From JAGHBT01 sp035311885 (GTDB lineage: Bacteria > Krumholzibacteriota > Krumholzibacteriia > Krumholzibacteriales > WJIX01): a stretch of DNA of 13,624 bases. How positions within the stretch are numbered: the stretch's first letter is position 1; each line of letters begins with the position of its first letter. The stretch spans positions 1 to 13,624 of the forward strand of contig CAZKNG010000065.1 of assembly GCA_964554125.1 (NCBI GenBank), in the 5' to 3' direction. The notes below the pieces were generated by a model. The model had not been told where the DNA came from and ran no database searches. It saw nothing but the letters and a program-made list of their open reading frames with translations. Below, one piece after another: positions 7,501 to 13,624 of the stretch. Position numbers and translations under genes: made by a program.

Positions 7501-8808
7501 AAGAGAATGCTGTATCTCCTGAGCAACCTGCATCTCCTTCTGCATTCTTTCCTGTTCTACCACACTTTCCTGGGCCACGCGGAATTTTGCAGTAATATCA
7601 TTAAAGGCCTTTGCTATGGCTCCTATTTCTTTCGGCCCTTTTATGTCAAGTTCATCTTCGAGAGAACCTTCACCAATTGCTAAAACTCCATCAGTAAGAG
7701 TTTGTATCGGTTTGATAAATATCGATACAAGAAGATAAATAAGGCCTATTCCGGCTATAAATATTCCTAAAAGAATAAAAATCAGCTTATACCTTTGATC
7801 CTGGATGCTTCTTTCGATCTTCCCTTCTGAGACCTCCATAACGATATATCCCATATTAATTCTTTTATCGGCATCCTTTTCTGAGAGTATAACGGGCAAA
7901 TGATATGACTTGATATCCCCTTTATCCTTTTTGCCGGAAACCCATTTCCCATCTGAGGATAAATCTCCGGCACCGGGGCGATTTTCAATAAGTTGGCCGA
8001 ATTCATCAGCTACGCTCGAAGAGACTATAACACCCTCTTTGTTAATCACCCTCATAGCCTCTATTTCGGGATGAGATTTCATTCCATCGTGAATAAACTC
8101 ATTTAGCTTTCTGTATTCAGGGTGATATAAGTCATTGAGTACAAGGGCGTTTTCACTTCTTAATTCAAGCGCGCGCGCGAAATTTCTTATTTGCATCCAG
8201 GCTTTCTGCCTGCCTGTCTCAAGTTCACGTGTCTGGCTGATGAATTGAAAAATACCGATAACAGCAATAAGAACGAAAAAACCGGCTGAAGCCCTTAATA
8301 GAAATTTAAATCTAAGTGTCTGAGTCCATCTTGGTTTAAGCGAGACAAGCCGGGATTTCTTGTCCTGCTGGAATGCTTCGGAACTCTTACTCATTATCAG
8401 ATGGTTGCCGCCGCTGGAAGATTCATATCTAATGTGATCCATGAGACGGTTCATCAGATATATTCCAAGCCCACCCCTTTTACCCATTTCAACATATTCT
8501 TCAAGGTCCGGGTCTTGAACACCTGACCAGTTGAAAGGTTCTCCCCTGTCACGGAGATGAATTTCAACATTTCCCGGCCAAGCTCTGATATCAACAATTA
8601 TCTTTCCTGATTTACCAATGTAGGCATGCTTAATGATATTTGTGCAGGCTTCATCTACAGCAAGCTTGGTGTTATTTATCTCCCGCTTGCTAAACCCCGC
8701 CTGCCGACAGATATTCGAGATATAATCCCTTATATCACCAAGATTATTTTCGTCAGCATGAAACTCAAGATGAAATTTTTCCTCTTTGTTCAGACTCTTT
8801 TTCTTCAA
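4504..8808 (-). CDS. Giant membrane regulator: HATPase kinase, sensor, HAMP, PP2C phosphatase, HTH, three STAS domains
   Basis: 1434 residues. (a) 12-145: HATPase of the RsbW/SpoIIAB type; E53 and N57 (DEACTN) match the catalytic Glu and Mg-binding Asn, G1 is D87-RGEPF, G2 is RGGLG (111-115). (b) Membrane helix about 168-191. (c) Extracytoplasmic sensor 192-341, Cache/PDC-like in pattern but not firmly assigned. (d) Second helix about 342-366, then HAMP (364-416) and a short coiled coil. (e) 440-666: SpoIIE/RsbU-type PP2C with acidic metal ligands D462 (GGDYYD), D480 (ADVSGKG), D606 (TDG) and D659 (NDD). (f) 676-800: two HTH units like those at the N-terminus of IS481-type transposases, without a DDE domain. 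(g) Charged linker 801-884. (h) STAS domains at about 885-1000, 1035-1150 and 1185-1300, with likely phospho-sites S941, S1095 and S1243. (i) Acidic tail ending in a basic stretch. Kinase, phosphatase and STAS parts are all cytoplasmic by this topology. The start is TTG, directly after the preceding TAA; the HATPase domain begins so early that no later start fits. I know no named family with this full order. Confidence 0.95.
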   Translation of the reverse strand: MKKKSLNKEEKFHLEFHADENNLGDIRDYISNICRQAGFSKREINNTKLAVDEACTNIIKHAYIGKSGKIIVDIRAWPGNVEIHLRDRGEPFNWSGVQDPDLEEYVEMGKRGGLGIYLMNRLMDHIRYESSSGGNHLIMSKSSEAFQQDKKSRLVSLKPRWTQTLRFKFLLRASAGFFVLIAVIGIFQFISQTRELETGRQKAWMQIRNFARALELRSENALVLNDLYHPEYRKLNEFIHDGMKSHPEIEAMRVINKEGVIVSSSVADEFGQLIENRPGAGDLSSDGKWVSGKKDKGDIKSYHLPVILSEKDADKRINMGYIVMEVSEGKIERSIQDQRYKLIFILLGIFIAGIGLIYLLVSIFIKPIQTLTDGVLAIGEGSLEDELDIKGPKEIGAIAKAFNDITAKFRVAQESVVEQERMQKEMQVAQEIQHSLLPRKVPEIGGYDIASYYKAAKEVGGDYYDFVNVDEDTVGVVVADVSGKGVPGSLVMTMIRTALRMEARGNRLAADVMAKMNEFVTDDMKKGMFVTIFYVILDSRNRVISYASAGHNPMILYRASTNETFYLNPRGFPVGINLPDDKLFEKSIDVEKIKLKKDDMLLIYTDGVTEAMNENREQYGEERLLKLMKESGGRSPQEFIDSLSEDIDRFTGEYPQNDDITVVAFKEKYVADEVLSGLRKKLLDLVRVEGMSVAEACRKMKVSPSTYYRYKKRLELLGERGLKNKNLREEQDLRRFSNEQRVKLMEIVKQDPKFGPKRIADRLNEGKAEENKITSSLVYEELKRMRLNTYEKRVEYLKRSGIISEGESEDIDKVKRETAGTEEEKGKGYVSPDQKETADKLPVTSKTDSGEAFRPVGTETEEGKTGREIEYQEKIEQAEYGTDSVVNIEDEKYNEDITILKVSGHLDSSSTGQLENLMENLFDEGVSNIIVDLKDVTYISSGGWGVFVGRVKSLREKKGDVVLVGMSREVYDIFELLGFMDIIMQFRLKEDALDYLSLPFKERQKHLKVKQKKYRKKNPEKTPIPEGLNIDQSDMAPLHIKAGSVGESGEITVLELNGIIDTVSSVKLSDIFERVSKTGSIKIVADMSGVEYISSAGWGVFASKVEGLRSKGGDLKIFGMDSELGRVFKMLGFDDLMRSFNVMAEAVEDFDVEIEATGYGEDDLESEPAVVAADQGNTGTEEYSFGVNLERVKDSKREGVILEVEGAIDASSNDEFNRSLEESLAGDPDFLVVDLSNTVYINSSGWGNIARYAKHQMKLDGMKLALSGMNSAIFNIFTDLGFEDFIPHFTNKERAVEELRISEGVDASRYNRNKGAETEEISEEITHKKVDHTGGIEDSREEEKEKREGAVLYSSNIQEDGYIESDTAKQEDENSYLDDLSEKEEAATGSGIDLEKEKIDRLEDKDSKIRDIGWDAYGKKLSRRNKKKDKGTDK

Positions 8809-10701
8809 TTAATCATTCTTCCCCGAGTTAATCATTTCAATCCTGTCCTGGGCCTCTTTAATATTCTTTTTTATACTTTCATTTTCAGGATCTATCTTCA
8901 GAATCTTATTCCAAACTTCTATTGCCGATCTGTATTCCCTCTGAGTAAAGTATTCCATACCTCTGATATACAATTTCCTTATTTGATCTTTCTCTTTTTT
9001 GGCTAATGGAACCAGTCGGCGGCGGGTTCTATCAAGCAGCTTTCCTGCTTCCCTGTGATCAGGGTTAATCTCCAATACCCGCTTGAGTTTTTCGGCTGCT
9101 TCGTGATAGTTTCCCATACTGAAGTCGTTCAAAGCTTTCTCGAAGATATCAATTGCTTTTAACTTCATTCTGGTTGAATCCAAATTAATGCTCACTGCTT
9201 TCAATTTACTCTTCAGCCTCTCAGATCCTTTCTCAGCTTCTTTGTTTTCCGGATCAAGTGTTTTTATAATATTCCATTCATCCATTGCTTCGGCAAATTT
9301 GCCACTATTCTCATATTCGATAGCTCTTTCCCTGTGCTGAGCTATCTGGCTGGAAAGCTTTTCTTCTATTCTGCCTATATATTCCAGTGCTTCCTTATTA
9401 TCAGGATCGATCTCAAGCAGAGAATTCCATTCCTCTTTCGAAAGAAGATATTCGTTGTTTCTGTAGTACCTCAATCCCAGTTTAAAATGACGCTCTATAA
9501 GAACCTGTTTTTCAGCAGATTCTATCTCCTTCTGCTGCTGTCTGATCAGCTCATCTTCCAACTCAGCAAGCATTCTGGAAGCTTCACCGTTTGACGGGTC
9601 ATATTCGAGCACAATTTTAAACTCGTCATAAGCTTTTGCTAATTCACCCTTCTTTCTGAGCGACTTTGCTTTTTCCAAATGGTTTTTGAATCTCCTGTCA
9701 ATAACCTTCTTAAGATATTCCTGTTCCTCAGCCTTTCTCCGCTCTTCGGCCTTTTCTCTCCTCCTGTCAACTGATTCACCGACATTTATCGATATCGAAA
9801 CCGGATGTGAAGATCCGGCTTCCTCGCGACTGAAATACCCGTAATCGGCAGTGTACCCCTGCCAGGAGAATCCTATCCCGGCTGTTATCTGTTCAGAATC
9901 AAAACCGACTCTGAAACTTGCTACATCTTTTAAATTATATTCAATACCAAACCTTATGTCATTATCGGCTCTCTCCGGTATATCCATTTGAGCCGCTGCC
10001 ATAAGGGAGGATCCGTCTTTAAATTCGTAAGTGTAGCCCGCTCCGAACATCATCGTTCTGTCGACCTTTTCGCTGATAGAGACAAGTTTGGTTTCAGCTC
10101 CCATGATATCCTGAATATTGCAGCCAATAACAAAACCTCTCATATATGAGAACCTGTATAAAAGGCCGAGATCCATCCCCGCCCCCGTATCTGAATAATC
10201 ACCTATACTCTGATTTAACAACTTCAGTGAAGTTCCGAATGTAAACCGTCCGAACAACTCATAGGGCAAATCAAAGGCGTAAGCCAATATCCCCTGGCTC
10301 TCGCGATAGGAGATTTCTCCAAGTTCCCTGCTGTATCTGTCAAATTCTCGGATTCCATCAGTCCCTGTCGTCATTATCCCGATCCCGAAGGCCCCTGCTG
10401 AAAGGGTGGGATATACTGCTCCAACAAAATCATAAGTGGAACCGCTGAAATCCGAAAAAAGCTGGATATGATTCGCCATAATCCCTGTAGATTTGTTAGA
10501 CTTCAGCCCGGCCGGGTTGTAATAAATAACGGAAGGATCGTCGCCGACAGCGGCAAATGCCCCGCCGAGAGAGATAGCCCGTGAACCCGCCCCAAGTGTA
10601 AAAACAGATCTCGTTCCTCCCGTACCCACTTCAGCGGACATACTTTTGCCTCCGGCAAGCAGTGCCATAAGTATCATAATTATTGATCTTTTCATATTCA
10701 T
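8809..10701 (-). CDS. PorV/PorQ-like outer-membrane barrel with C-terminal TPR array
   Basis: 630 residues. A signal peptide (MNMKRSIIMILMALLAGG, cleavage probably after SMSA, residue 23) is followed by the PorV/PorQ-type opening: GAGSRAISLGGAFAAVGDDPS, written here in part, and YYNPAGL (61-66). Alternating beta strands continue to about residue 308, consistent with an FadL-like outer-membrane barrel. In the type IX secretion system PorV shuttles cargo at the outer membrane; many FCB relatives have unknown roles. Residues 311-335 are a charged helix, then five TPR units lie at about 341-372, 405-438, 457-487, 519-550 and 578-609. With the barrel in the outer membrane, the TPR arm should be periplasmic. 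ATG at 10701 is 6 nt after the stop of the surface-protein gene and has only a weak Shine-Dalgarno site, so translation may be coupled. The gene abuts the giant regulator with no gap. The TPR arm is well placed to meet the sensor domain of that protein (inference). Confidence 0.92.
   Translation of the reverse strand: MNMKRSIIMILMALLAGGKSMSAEVGTGGTRSVFTLGAGSRAISLGGAFAAVGDDPSVIYYNPAGLKSNKSTGIMANHIQLFSDFSGSTYDFVGAVYPTLSAGAFGIGIMTTGTDGIREFDRYSRELGEISYRESQGILAYAFDLPYELFGRFTFGTSLKLLNQSIGDYSDTGAGMDLGLLYRFSYMRGFVIGCNIQDIMGAETKLVSISEKVDRTMMFGAGYTYEFKDGSSLMAAAQMDIPERADNDIRFGIEYNLKDVASFRVGFDSEQITAGIGFSWQGYTADYGYFSREEAGSSHPVSISINVGESVDRRREKAEERRKAEEQEYLKKVIDRRFKNHLEKAKSLRKKGELAKAYDEFKIVLEYDPSNGEASRMLAELEDELIRQQQKEIESAEKQVLIERHFKLGLRYYRNNEYLLSKEEWNSLLEIDPDNKEALEYIGRIEEKLSSQIAQHRERAIEYENSGKFAEAMDEWNIIKTLDPENKEAEKGSERLKSKLKAVSINLDSTRMKLKAIDIFEKALNDFSMGNYHEAAEKLKRVLEINPDHREAGKLLDRTRRRLVPLAKKEKDQIRKLYIRGMEYFTQREYRSAIEVWNKILKIDPENESIKKNIKEAQDRIEMINSGKND
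8818..8824 (-). promoter_or_regulatory. Ribosome binding site of the giant regulator (TTG start)
   Basis: GGGGAAG on the minus strand, inside the last codons of the PorV-like gene and 9 nt before the TTG at 8808. An ATG two bases into the spacer opens a frame that stops after three codons, so TTG is the only workable start near the HATPase domain. Confidence 0.5.
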
Positions 10702-10707
10702 ATCGTT

Positions 10708-13624
10708 CTACTTTGCTACAGCTATTTTGAAAATCGCCGAATTAGACCCCGCCGTAATTTTACATATATATACTCCGTTCCTCACTACACTCCCCCTCCC
10801 ATTTCTCCCGTCCCACGGAATATCGTGATATATCTTATCCGGACTGCCCGTAGCTCCATCGCCGCCGGAAGCTATATCCTTCGACCACACAAGTTCACCT
10901 GTATAGTCATATATCCTTATCTGCACATCTGAATTCTCAGTAAGGAAATAAGCGATTCGCGTTTCCTCACTTCCCGCTTTGAAGGGGTTTGGATAGTTAT
11001 GCGCGTATTCGGAGAAATTGCTGCTCATTATCGTAAACGGAGTATTAAAGAAATGTCCTGTTATTTCATCATCATCTCCGCTCCAGACTACACCGACGGG
11101 GGTGCTTCCTCCGTCTATAGATAATCTGACATCATCATTACTTACAAGTTCAATTCTCATACCTCCGGTCGGGGCGCCGCTTGCGATGTCAACTTCCAGA
11201 ATTGCCTCGGCGCTGTCGGTCGAATTAATCGTAAACGCGTGATTTACGATAACCGGCACAGGATTTACATCTGTTGCTTCCACTGAATATTTTACCTCTC
11301 CGGTAACAAAACTTACACTGTCAACCAGCTGTGAAGGATTCTCAACATCCATACCGTTCATGTCGCGAACAGTTACGAGAAGTGTATCGAGGCCTACCGT
11401 GTAAGCCGACATGTTTCTAAAAGAAAGCTTCAGCATAGGAACGTCACGAGCTCCCTGCGGCACAACGTAGGGAGGAATCGCGATTGTGTCCATTTTTGAA
11501 ATATTACTCATCGAGACAATACCCGCGTCTGTTTTAACAGGGATTGATATTTCTCCTGTTCCTATCCGGGCGGCCCTGTCCGTATTGACGTCAATAGCGT
11601 AAGGTTCTCTGAAATAAACACGTATATTCCCCGGAGGCGACATAGAAGGAGGAGCCTTTAAATTCCATATTACAGGTTCTCCTATGGAAAATTCCCTTAT
11701 ACTGTCTCCGTCAACAAAGGTGTAATCGGGGGGTAGATCAACTTTCAGCCTCGCTTCATCTGTGTTGACACCCGCGCTTCCGTTATTTACCACCTCAGCT
11801 TGAATATTGAACGGAAGGCTGACAGACAACTCCCCTTCAAGAGCCTGCTCGGGACCTGATATAAAGGCAGATAGATCAATAACAGCAGCGGATTCAGTCT
11901 CAACCTCCAGAGAACATACAAGTGCGCTGAAGGTGGTACCTGAATTAATATCCTCCCCGCCGGCAGTCAGTTCTATTTGCATCGGCTGCGTATCTTCATC
12001 AGGCGGCGCGGAAAGATTCCAGACAACAGATCTTTCTATTCCTTCACCACTTCCGATATTACGCCTGAGATCTCCTTCCGCTGAATATCCGCCGGGAAGT
12101 AACAGCTCCAGCCAGACTTCATCGGAATTAGCCGAAGGTGTCACAGAAGCCCTGACGGTGAAATCCTGATCCGTCGATAATAACCTGTCCACAGCTCCCG
12201 GAGGTGAATCAACAGCGAGGCTGAAGTTTTTAACCGTTGCCTTATCTTCAGTCAAAATAATAATACTATCATACGATTCGGCGCAGAAGGCGGGCTCGTC
12301 GATGTTGACATCAATAGGTACTGTGGATATTTCAACACCCAGTGTATCAGAGGGAACAGGGGTTGAAGGAGCAATCAGAGTCCATGTAATATCTTCATCA
12401 ACAACGAATGCCCTTGTAAGCGGTTCGCCGGCAGAATCCGCCGATGAAAAACCGTCAGGCAGAGTGATGCTTATTTCACCTGAGTTATCAACCTCAGCTT
12501 CCCCGTTATTAGTGACAGTAGCGCTGACAATAAAACTCTGTCCCGTTGAAATGGTATCATCAACCGCTCCCGCGGGAGATATTATTCCGGCAGTCAAAGC
12601 AAGTTCAGAAGGGTTTTGTATTTCTATATTCTCAGTCGATTCTACTGCCTGAAGAGGCGAGATCTCTTCTCCCGTACTTACAGAAACAGCCTTGACAATC
12701 GAAGCGGAAAGAATTTCAACTCCGGGATTTAAAGCGGCAGTAACATTAAAAACAAAAGCACCCTGCTGGGCTGTTCCAAGGCTCTGGCAGCTGTCAGCAG
12801 TGCTGATGGAGGAAGTTCCGTCAGTTGCAAGCGCGACATCTATGCTGTCAAGATCATCTCCCCCGGTATTTTCAATCGTTACCGTTATATTAAATTCCTG
12901 AGAAGTATTAACTATCGAACTATTCTGAACTCCCGTGTTATTTGGAGCATCACTTTCTATGGAAATAATCCTTAGACCGGATGGTTCCCTGACAATTACT
13001 GCGGAATCACGGCTCGCCTGACTCTGTGAAGAATCCGGAATATTCTCATCCATCCAGTCCAGGGTGCAGCTTACTGAAACAGTACCGGTATCGAGACCGG
13101 TAGATGCTATCAGATACTGCAGAGAATCGGTATTGCCTCCCTGCAAGGTAAAATCTGAAGCACCGGACGAAAAACCATCCGGAGCAATTACCAGATAATC
13201 TGCCAGCTGACTGGAGTTTTTATAAAACGCGATATTACCGCTTTCCGGCTGATCCAAGGTAACAGGCGCGCCGCCGTTATTATGAACAACCGCAGTCAAA
13301 ATCCAGTCGGTTGTCTGTCCGGCTGTTACAAACTCCTGTGAGGGAACAACTCTTCTTATAACGAGCTCTCCGGAACTTTGTATCTCTGCCGCGGCCGTGC
13401 TGTCAGTAGCGTTAGAGAATATAGCAATGTCACTTTGCCCGGAATTGGTATCAACAGCATATTCCAACTCAGCTGAGAAATTTTCGCTACCCACGTTGGA
13501 AGAAGCTCTGACATTGAATGTGTCCCGGGCAACTTCACCGTTATCGAGAGAGCCGATATAATGAACAGGGTCTTCAATAAATGAAGATCCATCGCTTGAC
13601 AGTGAGACTCCGATGCTGTCAGCA
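10708..13624 (-). CDS. Large surface/secreted protein of Ig-like repeats with FlgD-like C-terminal domain (5' end outside window)
   Basis: 971 residues are visible; the frame is open to the window edge, so the start and any signal peptide are missing. The GTG at 13494 is internal, not a start: coding sequence of the same type (SIGVSLSSDG, DTFNVRASSN) continues upstream. The visible part is a string of Ig-like/CARDB-like modules with NNG or NTG turns (VHNNGGAP, IENTGGDD, VTNNGEAE, VVNNGSAG). Three neighbouring modules, near 12610-12275, 12235-11900 and 11875-11550, share a plan: a SPxGAVD-like opening in two of them, an LP-x-GY/F turn, and W-x-L-x-AP (WTLIAP, WNLSAP, WNLKAP). The last 100 residues (11010-10711) form a FlgD Ig-like domain of the type IX-like C-terminal class: NYPNPF, VQIRIYDYTGELV, WDGRNGRG, NGVYICKI. 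In Bacteroidota such domains direct export through the outer membrane. PorV binds such signals there, and a PorV-like gene follows 6 nt downstream, so a cargo-carrier pairing is plausible (inference). Confidence 0.9.
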   Translation of the reverse strand, partial: ADSIGVSLSSDGSSFIEDPVHYIGSLDNGEVARDTFNVRASSNVGSENFSAELEYAVDTNSGQSDIAIFSNATDSTAAAEIQSSGELVIRRVVPSQEFVTAGQTTDWILTAVVHNNGGAPVTLDQPESGNIAFYKNSSQLADYLVIAPDGFSSGASDFTLQGGNTDSLQYLIASTGLDTGTVSVSCTLDWMDENIPDSSQSQASRDSAVIVREPSGLRIISIESDAPNNTGVQNSSIVNTSQEFNITVTIENTGGDDLDSIDVALATDGTSSISTADSCQSLGTAQQGAFVFNVTAALNPGVEILSASIVKAVSVSTGEEISPLQAVESTENIEIQNPSELALTAGIISPAGAVDDTISTGQSFIVSATVTNNGEAEVDNSGEISITLPDGFSSADSAGEPLTRAFVVDEDITWTLIAPSTPVPSDTLGVEISTVPIDVNIDEPAFCAESYDSIIILTEDKATVKNFSLAVDSPPGAVDRLLSTDQDFTVRASVTPSANSDEVWLELLLPGGYSAEGDLRRNIGSGEGIERSVVWNLSAPPDEDTQPMQIELTAGGEDINSGTTFSALVCSLEVETESAAVIDLSAFISGPEQALEGELSVSLPFNIQAEVVNNGSAGVNTDEARLKVDLPPDYTFVDGDSIREFSIGEPVIWNLKAPPSMSPPGNIRVYFREPYAIDVNTDRAARIGTGEISIPVKTDAGIVSMSNISKMDTIAIPPYVVPQGARDVPMLKLSFRNMSAYTVGLDTLLVTVRDMNGMDVENPSQLVDSVSFVTGEVKYSVEATDVNPVPVIVNHAFTINSTDSAEAILEVDIASGAPTGGMRIELVSNDDVRLSIDGGSTPVGVVWSGDDDEITGHFFNTPFTIMSSNFSEYAHNYPNPFKAGSEETRIAYFLTENSDVQIRIYDYTGELVWSKDIASGGDGATGSPDKIYHDIPWDGRNGRGSVVRNGVYICKITAGSNSAIFKIAVAK

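Noticed and set aside
8626..9006. Plus-strand frame of 126 codons across the junction of the barrel and regulator genes
   Set aside because: Antisense to the HATPase N-box on one side and to a TPR on the other. Its hydrophobic look comes from the opposite strand of Lys/Glu-rich helices.
13492..13494. GTG as the start of the surface protein
   Set aside because: The frame stays open to 13623 with the same type of sequence, there is no Shine-Dalgarno site, and no signal peptide follows.
13356..13592. Minus-strand frame of 78 codons at the window edge
   Set aside because: Out of frame with the surface-protein gene, which reads through the same DNA with Ig-like sequence to the edge.

Overview
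All eight genes lie on the minus strand, so the window reads from right to left. The organism looks like a Gram-negative (diderm) bacterium of the FCB superphylum or a neighbouring candidate phylum. The evidence is a PorV/PorQ-like outer-membrane barrel protein, a large Ig-like-repeat surface protein with a C-terminal FlgD/type IX-like module (NYPNPF ... WDGRNGRG ... NGVYICKI), purine-rich Shine-Dalgarno sites and moderate GC. This assignment is an inference from gene content; no rRNA or tRNA is present to confirm it.

Layout in transcription order. (1) 13624-10708: secreted/surface protein of Ig-like (CARDB-like) repeats, 5' end outside the window. (2) 10701-8809: PorV-like barrel fused to five TPRs. 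(3) 8808-4504: a 1434-residue membrane protein that joins an RsbW-type HATPase kinase, an extracytoplasmic sensor flanked by two membrane helices, HAMP, a SpoIIE/RsbU-type PP2C phosphatase, a transposase-like double helix-turn-helix and three STAS domains. (4) 4507-3764: an orphan ParA/Soj-type ATPase whose ATG overlaps the previous stop (ATGA). (5) 3739-2567: a soluble TPR protein. (6, 7) 2521-2153 and 2123-1725: two single-domain STAS proteins. A strong intrinsic terminator at 1651-1690 closes this run. (8) 1526-1: a separate unit with its own likely promoter, encoding a two-helix membrane protein with a von Willebrand A domain and a GATase-like domain; its 3' end lies beyond the window.

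Genes 1-7 are spaced -4 to +45 nt apart and probably form one operon. Together they carry every part of a partner-switching circuit except the output: one kinase domain, one phosphatase domain and five STAS substrates, all five with an unusual Trp in the phospho-loop (S-x-G-W-G). The operon products would run from cell surface and outer membrane (genes 1, 2), through an inner-membrane sensor (3), to the cytoplasm (4-7). The best candidate for an undescribed system is this envelope-spanning, ParA-linked partner switch, centred on the single-polypeptide kinase/phosphatase/HTH/STAS protein. No sigma factor or other obvious output is encoded in the window.

No stretch longer than 300 bases lacks a gene. 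No RNA gene, CRISPR array, insertion sequence or attachment site was seen.
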